A stretch of DNA of 24,391 bases from NCBI GenBank assembly GCA_964472195.1, contig CAYYJH010000042.1:1-24391 (forward strand), in the 5' to 3' direction. The position numbers and the translations under genes are program-made. The notes beneath the pieces were generated by a model. It saw only the letters and a list, made by a program, of their open reading frames with translations. It ran no database searches and was not told where the DNA came from. This DNA comes from BS750m-G4 sp964472195 (lineage in GTDB: Bacteria; Bacteroidota; Ignavibacteria; Tepidaquicellales; Tepidaquicellaceae). This document shows positions 1 through 8,406 of this stretch, one piece after another; position 1 is the first letter of the stretch, and every line of letters starts with the position of its first letter.

Positions 1-1519
1 TAGGAATATCGAAGCTTATCTTCGTAGCTGGGTTAAACGGATTCGGATAGTTTTGATACAATGCATACTTCTGAGGAATACCGTTTCCGTTTTGTATTAT
101 GTTTGTTGGAGTGTAAACTTTTTGCAAAGTCTTATGAAGATTTAATCTGCCGCCTGTTAGTATCAATCCCTGCAGGGAAGCAAGTGAATCTACACTTATC
201 AGCATGTAATGTTTAAAAAGTTTTGCCAGTGAATCGGGTTGTGTTCTTCCGAGTTGAATGTAATTTGAATTAGCTGCAGCGAACATCAAACCAACTGTTC
301 CGGCAACATGTGGTGAAGCCATCGACGTCCCGGTTAGATTGCTGTAATTATTGTTGGGAGTTGTCGAGCGAACATTAGTCCCCGGTGCCCCGATATCAAT
401 AGTCGTAAGACCGTATGCAGCCCCGCTGTTTTTTACGTCGGTGTGTGTAGTGTTCGTTACAGAAATAAGAAAATCACTCGGACAAGCTGTTGGAATGTCG
501 CTTGTGCTGTCTACGTTCGCATTTATGTTCATAGTTGCCGCTGCACTTAGAATACCAGCGTTTCCTAAGGAGTCGTAAAATGCACACCAGAGAGGATAGT
601 TTGATGGTTGTCCGTAGTTAACTCCGAAGGATGAATTAGTTGATACAACAAATGCGCCATGCAGTCCGTTCGTTTGATTATAGATTAATCTTTGTTTCAG
701 AACATAACCATAAGCTGACACAACAATAGCTTCGTTCGTTGATGAACCCTGAACAGCCATCACTTTTACGTTCCAGTTAACTCCTGCGACACCAAGATTG
801 TTGTTTCCTGCTGCTCCCTCTATTCCGGATACATGCGTGCCGTGAGTTGAACTGGTAATGTTACCGCTATTATTGTAAACATTCCATCCGTTTACGTCGT
901 CAATGTAACCGTTTCCATCGTCATCGATATTATTCCCAGGAATCTCTTCCCAGTTTCTCCAGAAGTTTAAATCCTGATGAGGAAGGTAGAAACCGTTATC
1001 GACTACAGCAACTACTACAGTATCACCTAATGAGGTTACACCCCCGGTAGAAATATCCCAGGCTTCGGGAGCATCAATGTCAGCATCAGGAGTACCACCT
1101 GTTTGCCCTGTATTATGCATGTTCCACTGGTTTACAAATTGCGGGTCGTTAGGAAAAGTCTGCCTGAGAGTGATGTAATGGTTGAACTGAACAACTTTTA
1201 CTTCGTTTTTTCTCATTACAGAAAGCAGAGCATCGACAGGTTCGGATTTGGACTTGTCGTATTCGAGTAACCAGATATTGTAATCTTTAAATAATACCTG
1301 TTTAGGTCGGAGATTTATATCCACGAAATTATTTGTGAATTGTTCTGCATCAACATTTTCATCGAGCATAACTATTAATTCACCCTCTACATAATTTTTA
1401 TCATCATAATAACTTTGCAAATTGTTTTGTCCGGTTGTGGATTTTGAATTAAATGACAATATTAATGCTAATACTGCAATTAATACTATTGTAAAAATTA
1501 TTGTGCTTTTAAATTTCAT
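1..1519 (-). CDS. Secreted subtilisin-like (S8) serine protease with T9SS-type C-terminal sorting domain, partial at the left edge
   Basis: This is a reverse-strand frame open from ATG at 1519-1517 to the window edge, about 506 codons with no stop. The first ~24 residues form a hydrophobic signal segment. Residues ~40-115 resemble an inhibitor-type propeptide. The S8 catalytic triad is visible: Asp174 in VAVVDNGF, His226 in HGTHVSG and Ser399 in GTSMASPHVAG. Asn331 in AAATMN is the likely oxyanion residue. The visible end reads YQNYPNPFNPATKI, the start of the sorting domain common in FCB secreted proteins, so I infer export through type IX secretion and processing or anchoring at the surface. 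The remaining ~60-80 residues should lie left of the window. The gene is clearly richer in GC than the genes to its right. The family and triad are secure; the substrate is unknown. Confidence 0.93.
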   Translation of the reverse strand, partial: MKFKSTIIFTIVLIAVLALILSFNSKSTTGQNNLQSYYDDKNYVEGELIVMLDENVDAEQFTNNFVDINLRPKQVLFKDYNIWLLEYDKSKSEPVDALLSVMRKNEVKVVQFNHYITLRQTFPNDPQFVNQWNMHNTGQTGGTPDADIDAPEAWDISTGGVTSLGDTVVVAVVDNGFYLPHQDLNFWRNWEEIPGNNIDDDGNGYIDDVNGWNVYNNSGNITSSTHGTHVSGIEGAAGNNNLGVAGVNWNVKVMAVQGSSTNEAIVVSAYGYVLKQRLIYNQTNGLHGAFVVSTNSSFGVNYGQPSNYPLWCAFYDSLGNAGILSAAATMNINANVDSTSDIPTACPSDFLISVTNTTHTDVKNSGAAYGLTTIDIGAPGTNVRSTTPNNNYSNLTGTSMASPHVAGTVGLMFAAANSNYIQLGRTQPDSLAKLFKHYMLISVDSLASLQGLILTGGRLNLHKTLQKVYTPTNIIQNGNGIPQKYALYQNYPNPFNPATKISFDIP

Positions 1520-1601
1520 TTGAATTATTGAAAATATTGTTGAAAAAAAGTGTATGATTATAACTTAATTACTAACAAAATAAAACATATAAAAGTTAAT
1601 G

Positions 1602-3074
1602 TTATCTCCTTTCGGGTTTATCATTTCTAATAAGAAAACCCGGTAAAGTAAGACTTACACTATTTAACATATTCTCAGGAACGTATTGTCCTACAGGTTC
1701 TTCGTCAATTCGTATCTTTGTAACTTTTTGTTCATCATCGAAATTTATAAACATGTTTTCCCCTTCAGCAATATTTAAACCGTTGGCTTTTTTATCTTCA
1801 TACAGGAAGTAAATACTTTTTGAATTTTTATTCACATCTACTTTTTTAATATCCTCATCATCAAAATAAATCGTAATGTCTGTTCCGGATACCTGGTCGA
1901 ATCTATCGCTGAAATATTCATCTTCATTATGAATTACCAGGAAGGAATTCTTAGAATTTGCTAATGAAGAAAGCTTTTTAACGTAAATCGTTCTTAGTTC
2001 TCTGTCATGCAATTCAGCATAAATAGAATCCCCGGTAAGCTGTAGGTTTTCCTGCCAGACGATAGGTTCGATTGATAAATTTATGGATTCATCAACTTCA
2101 TTAAGAGAAGTCGAATAAACAGCGAACCCGCATTTGGATAGAAATTCACCCCTGATAACTTCAACGCTGTCTGTAGCGATATAGTATTCCGGTTTTTTTC
2201 GGAACGCTTCCATTTTGTTACTGTAAAGGAACAATGTGTCGTTCTCTTTTTCAATCTGTATTAATTTTGCGTTTCCTTCTATGAATGAATAGTTAGTGTT
2301 TTCATAATTTTCCAGGTAGTTTCCGTAAACGGTTGCATTGTTGTTTAAATCATCGATCTTAACGTTACCCGATGCGATGGATTTCCCTTCCTGCGAATAG
2401 TCTGTCAAAGTATCGGATGTGATTATTGTCGAGTCGCTTTCAATACTGACGTTATCAAAAGCGAATGTTTTTCCCTGTCTTTTATAGAAATCAATATTTT
2501 CTGCTTTGATGACCGCAGAATCCGTTGTTACAATGACATTACCTTTTGCAAAAGAATCTTCTGTGTTTCTTAAATAAGTCAGGTTGTTCGATGTTATCCT
2601 GTATTCAGGATTTATTATTATCACGTCTCCCGAGAATACTGCCTTAGATTCATTAAAAAGATAATAACCACCGTTAGCCCTTAACGTTGCGTTGGGATCT
2701 TTTAGAGTAACGCCGTCTTCACAAATTGCTCTTCTTTCATTTCCAAAATAAACAGCCTTGTTCGTAAACAGCGAAAGTGTGTCCTGGTATATTTTTACGT
2801 TACCTGTTAACTCAACCCTGTTCGACGTTAAGTATTGAGTTGCTGAATTGCAATATACGTCAACATTTCCTTGAGTAAACTGAACATTTCCGGTTGCTTT
2901 CCTGACGCTTTCACCGTTTATTATTTCACCTTGCAGCTTATCTGCATTTTTTAATATTATTTTTTCCTGGGAGTATCCGGCTTGAATCAGACAAAAAAAG
3001 AAAAGAATATATAGTATGTTTATCTTTTTAGAAGATGCATTGAGGATTAATAAATTGATAGGTCTCTTATTCAT
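1602..3074 (-). CDS. OstA-like protein, putative periplasmic LPS-transport component
   Basis: This 490-residue protein has an N-terminal hydrophobic segment (residues ~18-33) ending GYSQ, consistent with a signal peptide cut near residue 36. Most of the protein is repeated short beta units with the pattern 'GNV.. D.. .. A..', for example ATGNVQF, ELTGNVKIY, VFSGDVIII, FAKGNVIVT and SIASGNVKI. This is the OstA fold shared by LptA and the N-terminal domain of LptD. There is no C-terminal LptD barrel, so it is not LptD itself. The last ~150 residues resemble the conserved tail of FCB OstA-like proteins, with a proline-rich end (EEPVGQYVPE, LTLPGFL). It lies 9 bases downstream of lptC and is presumably co-transcribed. 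I infer a role as the periplasmic LPS bridge or adaptor; a Lpt-independent role cannot be excluded. Confidence 0.82.
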   Translation of the reverse strand: MNKRPINLLILNASSKKINILYILFFFCLIQAGYSQEKIILKNADKLQGEIINGESVRKATGNVQFTQGNVDVYCNSATQYLTSNRVELTGNVKIYQDTLSLFTNKAVYFGNERRAICEDGVTLKDPNATLRANGGYYLFNESKAVFSGDVIIINPEYRITSNNLTYLRNTEDSFAKGNVIVTTDSAVIKAENIDFYKRQGKTFAFDNVSIESDSTIITSDTLTDYSQEGKSIASGNVKIDDLNNNATVYGNYLENYENTNYSFIEGNAKLIQIEKENDTLFLYSNKMEAFRKKPEYYIATDSVEVIRGEFLSKCGFAVYSTSLNEVDESINLSIEPIVWQENLQLTGDSIYAELHDRELRTIYVKKLSSLANSKNSFLVIHNEDEYFSDRFDQVSGTDITIYFDDEDIKKVDVNKNSKSIYFLYEDKKANGLNIAEGENMFINFDDEQKVTKIRIDEEPVGQYVPENMLNSVSLTLPGFLIRNDKPERR

Positions 3075-3083
3075 AAATGTTAA

Positions 3084-3650
3084 TCAGAATGTTCCTGTTA
3101 CTTCGTATATAATATAGTTTTTAAGATTTTGATCAGATTCGAATCCATTCCCTTCAATCTCTTCGTTGGGAGTTTTAATGTTTACGAAAGCATCTGTTGA
3201 AACTCTTTGAGTCTTATTGTTCCAGAATAATTTTTCCGTTTTAAGTATACTTCCTTCTTTATTTACAACGACAACACTGTCATACATTTCTATATCTTTT
3301 GTCGAATCGATTACTATTCCTTTTTTACCGCTGAGGGTGGAAACTACTTGCTTGTTCCTGTAAAAGTCAACGATTGCATTGCTGTCAACTAATGTATATC
3401 CTTTCTTATTAAAGACTGCAATATGACCTGCTCTCAGGATAGCTTTCACCGTACCAGAATCAGAAAAAACAACTGTAGGCTCCCAGCTCTCCTGGTCAGG
3501 AATTACTTCGGAATTAAGGTCTGTTCGGGGTGGTTCCAGTTTGTTCTCGCAAGATAGAAAAGTAAATATTAGAAAACCAATTACGATAAAATAAAGGAGA
3601 TTGCTAAAGCGAGAATCATTTTTCCAGAATCTAAATTTCAGATTTTTCAT
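3084..3650 (-). CDS. lptC: LptC-like LPS export protein (probable lipoprotein)
   Basis: This 188-residue protein has a membrane segment at residues ~18-33 followed by FLSC (Cys34), a relaxed Bacteroidetes-type lipobox, so it may be a lipoprotein rather than a bitopic protein. The remainder is a small beta-jellyroll of the LptC type, with the typical alternating strands 'ILRAGHIAVFNKKG', 'STLSGKKGIVIDS', 'DIEMYDSVVVVNKEG' and 'LKTEKLFWNN'. LptC normally couples the LptBFG ABC exporter to the periplasmic OstA-fold bridge. Its position between kdsD (5-base gap) and the OstA-like gene (9-base gap) supports this. lptB, lptF and lptG are not in the window. Confidence 0.8.
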   Translation of the reverse strand: MKNLKFRFWKNDSRFSNLLYFIVIGFLIFTFLSCENKLEPPRTDLNSEVIPDQESWEPTVVFSDSGTVKAILRAGHIAVFNKKGYTLVDSNAIVDFYRNKQVVSTLSGKKGIVIDSTKDIEMYDSVVVVNKEGSILKTEKLFWNNKTQRVSTDAFVNIKTPNEEIEGNGFESDQNLKNYIIYEVTGTF

Positions 3651-3655
3651 TTCTA

Positions 3656-4648
3656 CTATAATCCTAACTCGAGTAGGCTATGAATGTGAATAATACCTGC
3701 AAGTTTATTTTTACTATCGCATATAATCAATTGTGTTATCTTGTTCCTTTCCATTATTTTCAGAGCTGTCATAGCCAGTGTCTGTGCAGTTATCTTCTTT
3801 GGATTTTTACTCATTATTTCTTTTGCTTTGACATTGTTAATATCAAAATTTTTTTCCAGTAGCCTTCTCAAATCTCCATCTGTGATTATTCCTAATACTT
3901 TGTTTCTATCGGTAACGACTGCGCACCCCATTCTCTTCGATGAAATTATAAAAATAACGTCCTTTAGATTTGTATCTAATCCAGCAACAGGAATTTCATC
4001 ACCTTTTATCATTATATCTGAAACTTTAAGATTTAGTTTCCTGCCTAAGCTGCCTCCCGGGTGGAAAGAAGCAAAATCCTTTTTTGTAAACCTGCTTTTC
4101 TTTAGAAGTGATATTGCAAGTGCATCCCCTAAAACCAGTGCTGCTGTTGAAGATGAAGTAGGAGCTAAATTATAGGGACATGCTTCTTCCCGAACAGATG
4201 TGTCGAGAATAATATCGGAAACGTTTGCAAGCGGTGATTTAGTATCCCCGGTGATGGATATTATTTTTATTTTAAGTTCTTTAAAAATTGGGATGAGTTT
4301 TTTAATCTCAGCTGTATCGCCGCTTTTTGAAATTAATATGACAACATCTATTTCTTTAACCATTCCTAAGTCACCATGTAAGCTATCGGCAGAATGAAGA
4401 AAAATAGAGTATGTTCCGGTTGAATTGAAGGTTGCAACAATTTTTTGAGCAATGATTCCGGACTTCCCCATACCGGTTATAATGACTTTCCCTTTACATT
4501 TGTGAATTGTTTCAACAGCAGTTGCGAAGTTTTTCCTAAAATCTTTTTTTAAAAATCTTTTTTCTAAATCATCAATAGATTTTTTCTCTAATGCAATCAC
4601 ATTTTTTGCATTCTTTATTATCGTTTCTCTTTTTTTAGATATTGACAA
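3656..4648 (-). CDS. kdsD: Arabinose-5-phosphate isomerase (KdsD/KpsF family)
   Basis: This 330-residue protein interconverts D-ribulose-5-phosphate and D-arabinose-5-phosphate, the first step toward Kdo for LPS. An N-terminal SIS domain (residues ~35-185) contains ITGMGKSG (57-64), the sugar-phosphate loop ISKSGDT (106-112) and the SSSTAALVLGDALA stretch. HPGG (196-199) follows, as in characterised KdsD. Two CBS domains complete it (~208-268 and ~275-330). Length and order match full-length KdsD. It is the first gene of the minus-strand kdsD-lptC-ostA-like operon, which links Kdo supply to LPS transport. The start ATG is at 4648, about 100 bases from the divergent rlmD start, so promoters for both genes must lie in that gap. 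Confidence 0.95.
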   Translation of the reverse strand: MSISKKRETIIKNAKNVIALEKKSIDDLEKRFLKKDFRKNFATAVETIHKCKGKVIITGMGKSGIIAQKIVATFNSTGTYSIFLHSADSLHGDLGMVKEIDVVILISKSGDTAEIKKLIPIFKELKIKIISITGDTKSPLANVSDIILDTSVREEACPYNLAPTSSSTAALVLGDALAISLLKKSRFTKKDFASFHPGGSLGRKLNLKVSDIMIKGDEIPVAGLDTNLKDVIFIISSKRMGCAVVTDRNKVLGIITDGDLRRLLEKNFDINNVKAKEIMSKNPKKITAQTLAMTALKIMERNKITQLIICDSKNKLAGIIHIHSLLELGL

Positions 4649-4744
4649 AATGAATTCTTTTTAAAGTAAATTTATTTCAATTATGTTTTGAAATTAGTTA
4701 TATTATAATTAATATTGATTAGATAAAAAATAACATTAATAGTA
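4649..4744. promoter_or_regulatory. Divergent promoter region between kdsD and rlmD
   Basis: This is a 96-base, very AT-rich gap between two genes reading away from each other, so it must carry both promoters. A 7-bp dyad ATTTCAA / TTGAAAT with a 7-base spacer sits at about 4674-4694, and an A/T-only dyad ATATTA / TAATAT lies just to its right. I could not place a convincing -33/-7 or -35/-10 pair in either direction. The regulatory role rests on gene orientation rather than on a recognised box. Confidence 0.4.
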
Positions 4745-6184
4745 ATGAAGAAAGGCGACGAATTAATAGTAAATATTGCTGACCTGAACTCAAAAGGTGA
4801 GGGAATATCCAGAACCGATGAGGGTTACGTTATTTTTACAGAGAAAACATTACCCGGGGATAAAGTTAGAGTTAAATTAAAAAGAAAAAGATCAAGTTAT
4901 GCAAAGGCAGATTTAATCGAGTTAGTGAAAGAATCGAAATACAGGATAACTCCCGAGTGCAATTATTTTGGAATATGCGGTGGATGCAAGCTGCAAAATT
5001 ATTCATACGATAAACAAATAGAGTATAAAACTAATGTTGTCAGGAATGCTTTTGAAAGAATAGGTAAGTTTAGTGGTGTTCTTATCCCAACTGCATTACA
5101 ATCGGATGATATATTTTTTTATAGAAACAAAATGGAATTCTCTTTCTCGGATGATAAATGGTTAGATAGTAAACCGGACAAACAAGCAGCAGCGAAAATG
5201 AATGAAAATAATTTTGCATTGGGTTTACACGTACCGAAGTTTCATTCAAAAATTGTTGATATAGAAAAGTGTTTACTTCAATCAAGAATTTCCAATGATA
5301 TTTTGAATTTTGTAAGGGATTTTTTTAAAGAAAGAAATATGTCAATTTATTCTACGCTAACGCATAAGGGATTTCTAAGGTTTTTAATTATAAGACAGAG
5401 TAGTAATACAAACGATATATTGTTGAATTTAGTATCACATGATTATGATAAAAAATTAATTGATGAGTTATCAGGTGAATTACGAAATTTATTTCCAGAC
5501 ATAACATCGTTTGTTAATTCTATTTCAAAAAGAAAAGCACAGGTTGCTATTGGGGATGAAATAAAGATTATATTCGGTAATGGATATATTTATGAAAAGC
5601 TTTTGAGGGGAAAGAAAGAATTTAAATTTAAAATTTCTCCTAATTCCTTTTTCCAGACTAATACATCCCAGACAGAGAAATTATATTCAACAGCTTTAGA
5701 GTTTGCAGATTTTAAAAAAACTGATAATGTACTTGACTTATACTGCGGTGCAGGTACGATTGCTATTTACATAGCTGATTTCGTGAAGAAGGTGGTTGGT
5801 GTGGAAATCTTAGAGGATGCAGTTTTAAATGCTAAAGAAAACGCAGAAATAAATGGAATTAAAAATTCTGAATTCGTTTTATCAGATATTAAAGATTATT
5901 TTACAAACTTCAAAGATAATGAATCTAAAGAGTGTGTTTATCATGGATTCAATAAATTGATTTTAGACCCTCCGCGTTCGGGTTTACATCCGAAGCTTTG
6001 TGATATTTTATCTGAAACTAATTTTGAGAAGTTGGTGTATGTAAGTTGTAATCCGGTCACTCAAGCAAGGGATATGGAATTAATATGTAAGAATGGTAAT
6101 TATAAATTAGAAAGAATTCAACCTGTGGATATGTTTCCCCAGACTTATCATGTTGAGAATGTTGTTAGTTTAAAACCTAACTAA
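4745..6184 (+). CDS. rlmD: 23S rRNA (uracil-C5)-methyltransferase, RlmD/TrmA family
   Basis: This 479-residue SAM-dependent RNA methyltransferase places C5-methyl on uridine, most likely U1939 of 23S rRNA. A TRAM-type RNA-binding domain occupies residues ~1-62. Four cysteines suited to a [4Fe-4S] cluster follow: Cys72, Cys78 and Cys81 in CNYFGICGGC, and Cys176 in IEKC. The Rossmann methyltransferase domain has motif I LDLYCGAGTIA (330-340), LDPPRSG (407-413) and the catalytic Cys435 in VSCNP. Glu471 in the closing HVENVVSL is the expected general base. Family membership is certain. RlmD versus RlmCD or another target uracil cannot be decided from sequence alone. It appears to be monocistronic, followed by 137 bases before porX. 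Confidence 0.9.
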   Translation: MKKGDELIVNIADLNSKGEGISRTDEGYVIFTEKTLPGDKVRVKLKRKRSSYAKADLIELVKESKYRITPECNYFGICGGCKLQNYSYDKQIEYKTNVVRNAFERIGKFSGVLIPTALQSDDIFFYRNKMEFSFSDDKWLDSKPDKQAAAKMNENNFALGLHVPKFHSKIVDIEKCLLQSRISNDILNFVRDFFKERNMSIYSTLTHKGFLRFLIIRQSSNTNDILLNLVSHDYDKKLIDELSGELRNLFPDITSFVNSISKRKAQVAIGDEIKIIFGNGYIYEKLLRGKKEFKFKISPNSFFQTNTSQTEKLYSTALEFADFKKTDNVLDLYCGAGTIAIYIADFVKKVVGVEILEDAVLNAKENAEINGIKNSEFVLSDIKDYFTNFKDNESKECVYHGFNKLILDPPRSGLHPKLCDILSETNFEKLVYVSCNPVTQARDMELICKNGNYKLERIQPVDMFPQTYHVENVVSLKPN

Positions 6185-6241
6185 GTTTGTTGAATTTAAT
6201 TTTTAAAAATCCATTTATTATTTATAAAGTTTTTAGTATTC

Positions 6242-6256
6242 TAATTTAATAAATTA
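6242..6256. repeat. 15-base A/T dyad upstream of porX
   Basis: TAATTTA-A-TAAATTA is a perfect 7-bp palindrome around one base, lying 66-80 bases before the porX start. It could be an operator half-site pair. In such AT-rich intergenic DNA a palindrome of this size can also arise by chance. Confidence 0.3.
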
Positions 6257-6261
6257 AAAAC

Positions 6262-6325
6262 GTATAGCATAATTTTTACTATTTGAAAACGAAATCATAT
6301 TAACTTAAACAAAATTATGCTATGC
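6262..6325 (+). promoter_or_regulatory. Inverted repeat overlapping the porX start codon
   Basis: The left arm ATAGCATAATTTT (6264-6276) and right arm AAAATTATGCTAT (6311-6323) are exact reverse complements over 13 bp, separated by 34 bases. In RNA the stem can extend outward by a G-U pair (6263/6324) and a G-C pair (6262/6325), giving 15 pairs. The right arm covers the A and T of the porX ATG (6322-6324), and the wobble pair covers its G, so if the transcript starts upstream of 6262 the start codon would be buried in a helix. The repeat is seen directly. The function (translational control, RNA thermosensor or protein-binding dyad) is inferred. Confidence 0.55.
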
Positions 6326-7917
6326 AAAATCAAAATTTAGAAGTTACAAATCAGATGAAGAGCAGAATTTTATGGGTAGATGATGAAATAGATATGCTTA
6401 AATCGAACATTATGTTTCTTAAGCAGAAAGGGTATGATATATCCGAAGCTACAAACGGTGAGGATGCAATTCAGTTTATTCGTGATCAGGCTTTTGATCT
6501 TGTGTTTATGGATGAAATGATGCCCGGCATGGGTGGCTTACAGACTATTTACGAAATTAAAGCTATTGAGCCTTCTCTCCCGGTTGTAATGGTTACAAAA
6601 AATGAGACAGAAAGTTTAATGGAAGATGCTATTGGGAAAAAGATATCTGATTACCTTATTAAACCGGTAAATCCCAATCAACTTTTACTTGTGTGTAAAA
6701 AAATACTTGAGTCGAAGAGAATTAAAGGAGATCAGGTATCAAAAGATTATATTCAGGAGTTTAATAGAATCTCTATGGCTATAATGGATGCACACGATTG
6801 GAAAGATTGGGTTAATATACATATCAAAATGACAAACTGGGAAATGGAATTGGATTTGCACCCGGGGCTTGGCTTAAAACAAACAATGAAAGATCAAAGA
6901 AAAGAATTTAATGTAGAATTTTCGAAATTTGTCGAAAAGAATTATCGTAACTGGGTGAATTCAGAGAATGATAAACCAATCTTATCCAATGACGTAATAA
7001 AAAAATTTGTTTTTCCAGAACTCGAAGAAAATAAATCAGTATTCTTTTTTGTTGTGGATTGTATGCGTTTAGACCAATGGTTATTAATGGAGAAGTATTT
7101 AAATAATTATTTCAGAATTTCAAAACAATATTACTTTTCTTTAATTCCAACAGCGACTCCTTACAGCAGGAATGCAATCTTTGCTGGATTATACCCATCT
7201 GAACTCGAAAAACATTATCCTGATCTCTGGAGTAAAAATGACGACATCGAAAACAGTAAGAATAATTTTGAAAAAGATTTTCTTATGAAGCTTATTAAAC
7301 GGCAAAAGATAAGACTTAGAAATGAATTAAGATATACTAAGATTATGGATTCAGGTTTCAGCAGGGGAATCGAGAATAAGATCATATCGATGGCAAACAG
7401 CCATTTGAATGCAGTCGTAATAAATTTTGTTGATATGATAGCTCATTCAAGGAGTGATAGTGCTATTCTAAAAGAGATCGCACCCGATGAATCAGCTTAC
7501 AGGTCTCTTACTGCTTCCTGGTTCGAGCACTCATCATTTTTTGGTATGTTAAGGAAACTTGCCAGCAGACAAAATGTGAAAATAATAATTACTACCGATC
7601 ATGGTAGCATAAGATGTTTACATGGTGTTAAAGCACTCGGAGACAGAGAATCATCACCAAACCTCAGGTATAAATACGGGCGAAATGTAAAAGCTGATGT
7701 AAGGAATGCAATGTTTGTCAGAAATCCAGCTGATTACAGACTTCCTCAAAGAGACGGGATTGTGAATTACATAGTTGCAAAGGAAGATTTCTATTTTGTT
7801 TACCCAACAGAATATCATAAATATTTGAACCAGTACAACGACACATTTCAGCATGGCGGTATATCTACCGAAGAAATGATTCTTCCGGTTATTACAATGG
7901 AGTCGAAATTAGTTTAG
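6322..7917 (+). CDS. porX: PorX-type response regulator with PglZ/alkaline-phosphatase-like effector domain
   Basis: This 531-residue protein has an N-terminal receiver domain (~14-130) with the acidic pair Asp20/Asp21, phospho-acceptor Asp64 in VFMDEMMP, Thr92 and Lys114 in LIKP. After a helical linker comes a PglZ domain of the alkaline phosphatase fold. Metal and nucleophile residues are recognisable: Asp246 in VVDCMR, Thr279 in TATPYSR, Asp371 and His375 in FVDMIAH, Asp426-His427 in TTDHG, and His511 in QHGG. This receiver-plus-PglZ layout and length (~520) is that of PorX, which controls type IX secretion genes in Bacteroidetes and has oligonucleotide phosphodiesterase activity. tsaE follows after 12 bases, a neighbour I recall for porX in Bacteroidetes. 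A cognate PorY kinase is absent here. A strong inverted repeat overlaps its start codon. Confidence 0.92.
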   Translation: MQNQNLEVTNQMKSRILWVDDEIDMLKSNIMFLKQKGYDISEATNGEDAIQFIRDQAFDLVFMDEMMPGMGGLQTIYEIKAIEPSLPVVMVTKNETESLMEDAIGKKISDYLIKPVNPNQLLLVCKKILESKRIKGDQVSKDYIQEFNRISMAIMDAHDWKDWVNIHIKMTNWEMELDLHPGLGLKQTMKDQRKEFNVEFSKFVEKNYRNWVNSENDKPILSNDVIKKFVFPELEENKSVFFFVVDCMRLDQWLLMEKYLNNYFRISKQYYFSLIPTATPYSRNAIFAGLYPSELEKHYPDLWSKNDDIENSKNNFEKDFLMKLIKRQKIRLRNELRYTKIMDSGFSRGIENKIISMANSHLNAVVINFVDMIAHSRSDSAILKEIAPDESAYRSLTASWFEHSSFFGMLRKLASRQNVKIIITTDHGSIRCLHGVKALGDRESSPNLRYKYGRNVKADVRNAMFVRNPADYRLPQRDGIVNYIVAKEDFYFVYPTEYHKYLNQYNDTFQHGGISTEEMILPVITMESKLV

Positions 7918-7929
7918 TCTAATCATTTT

Positions 7930-8367
7930 ATGAAGAAGGGGAAGTATTTATCGAATAGTCCGAAAGAAACTATCGAATTGGGAAAGAAATATGCTCAAAG
8001 ACTTAAATTAAAAGATGTAATAGGCTTACAGGGCCAGCTCGGAAGTGGAAAGACTCAATTTGTTAAAGGTATTGCAAAGTATTTTAATGTTAAAGATATA
8101 GTGAACAGTCCTACATTTCTGATACTAAATGAATATATTGGGAAAGACCCTGTCAGGAATGACATTATTAAAATTAATCACTTTGATTTCTACCGTATCG
8201 AAATTATTAATGAACTGGATGTTTTAGGATTTGGTGAATTTATTAATGGTAATTCGATTTGTTTAATAGAATGGTGTGAACTTGCAGAAGATTATATGAA
8301 TACTAAATTGAAAAAAGTGAGATTTGAATATGGTGACGGGGAGAACGAAAGGTTTATTAATATCTGA
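7930..8367 (+). CDS. tsaE: tRNA threonylcarbamoyladenosine biosynthesis ATPase TsaE
   Basis: This 145-residue P-loop ATPase works with TsaB and TsaD to make t6A at position 37 of ANN-decoding tRNAs. The Walker A loop GQLGSGKT is at residues ~35-42. The NSPTFLILNEY stretch, HFDFYR and IEWCE near the end are all typical of the YjeE/TsaE family. Length matches the family (140-160). It starts 12 bases after porX and is followed by tsaB, so the t6A genes appear to share a transcript with the secretion regulator. Confidence 0.93.
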   Translation: MKKGKYLSNSPKETIELGKKYAQRLKLKDVIGLQGQLGSGKTQFVKGIAKYFNVKDIVNSPTFLILNEYIGKDPVRNDIIKINHFDFYRIEIINELDVLGFGEFINGNSICLIEWCELAEDYMNTKLKKVRFEYGDGENERFINI

Positions 8368-8370
8368 TCT

Positions 8371-8406
8371 ATGAATGATTTACAGTGTTATCCAATATTA
8401 AATTGA
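8371..8406 (+). CDS. Possible 11-codon leader ORF coupled to tsaB
   Basis: An ATG 3 bases after the tsaE stop opens an 11-codon frame (MNDLQCYPILN) whose TGA shares bases with the preferred TTG start of tsaB in the sequence TTGA. This arrangement would allow termination-reinitiation at a weak start codon. There is no Shine-Dalgarno sequence and no homolog I recognise, so it may be accidental. Confidence 0.2.
   Translation: MNDLQCYPILN

Noticed and set aside
3680..4397. Open plus-strand frames opposite kdsD, one of 144 codons
   Set aside because: They lie antisense to a well-supported KdsD gene and encode hydrophobic sequence with no family features, as expected of shadow frames.
6195..6220. 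ATTTTTAAAAAT palindrome after rlmD as a terminator
   Set aside because: It has no G or C pairs and no loop, so it would not make a stable hairpin.
6322..7917. PglZ domain as a sign of a BREX-type phage defence system
   Set aside because: The PglZ domain is fused to a receiver domain with an intact phospho-acceptor, the PorX layout, and no brxA/B/C, pglX or brxL gene is nearby.
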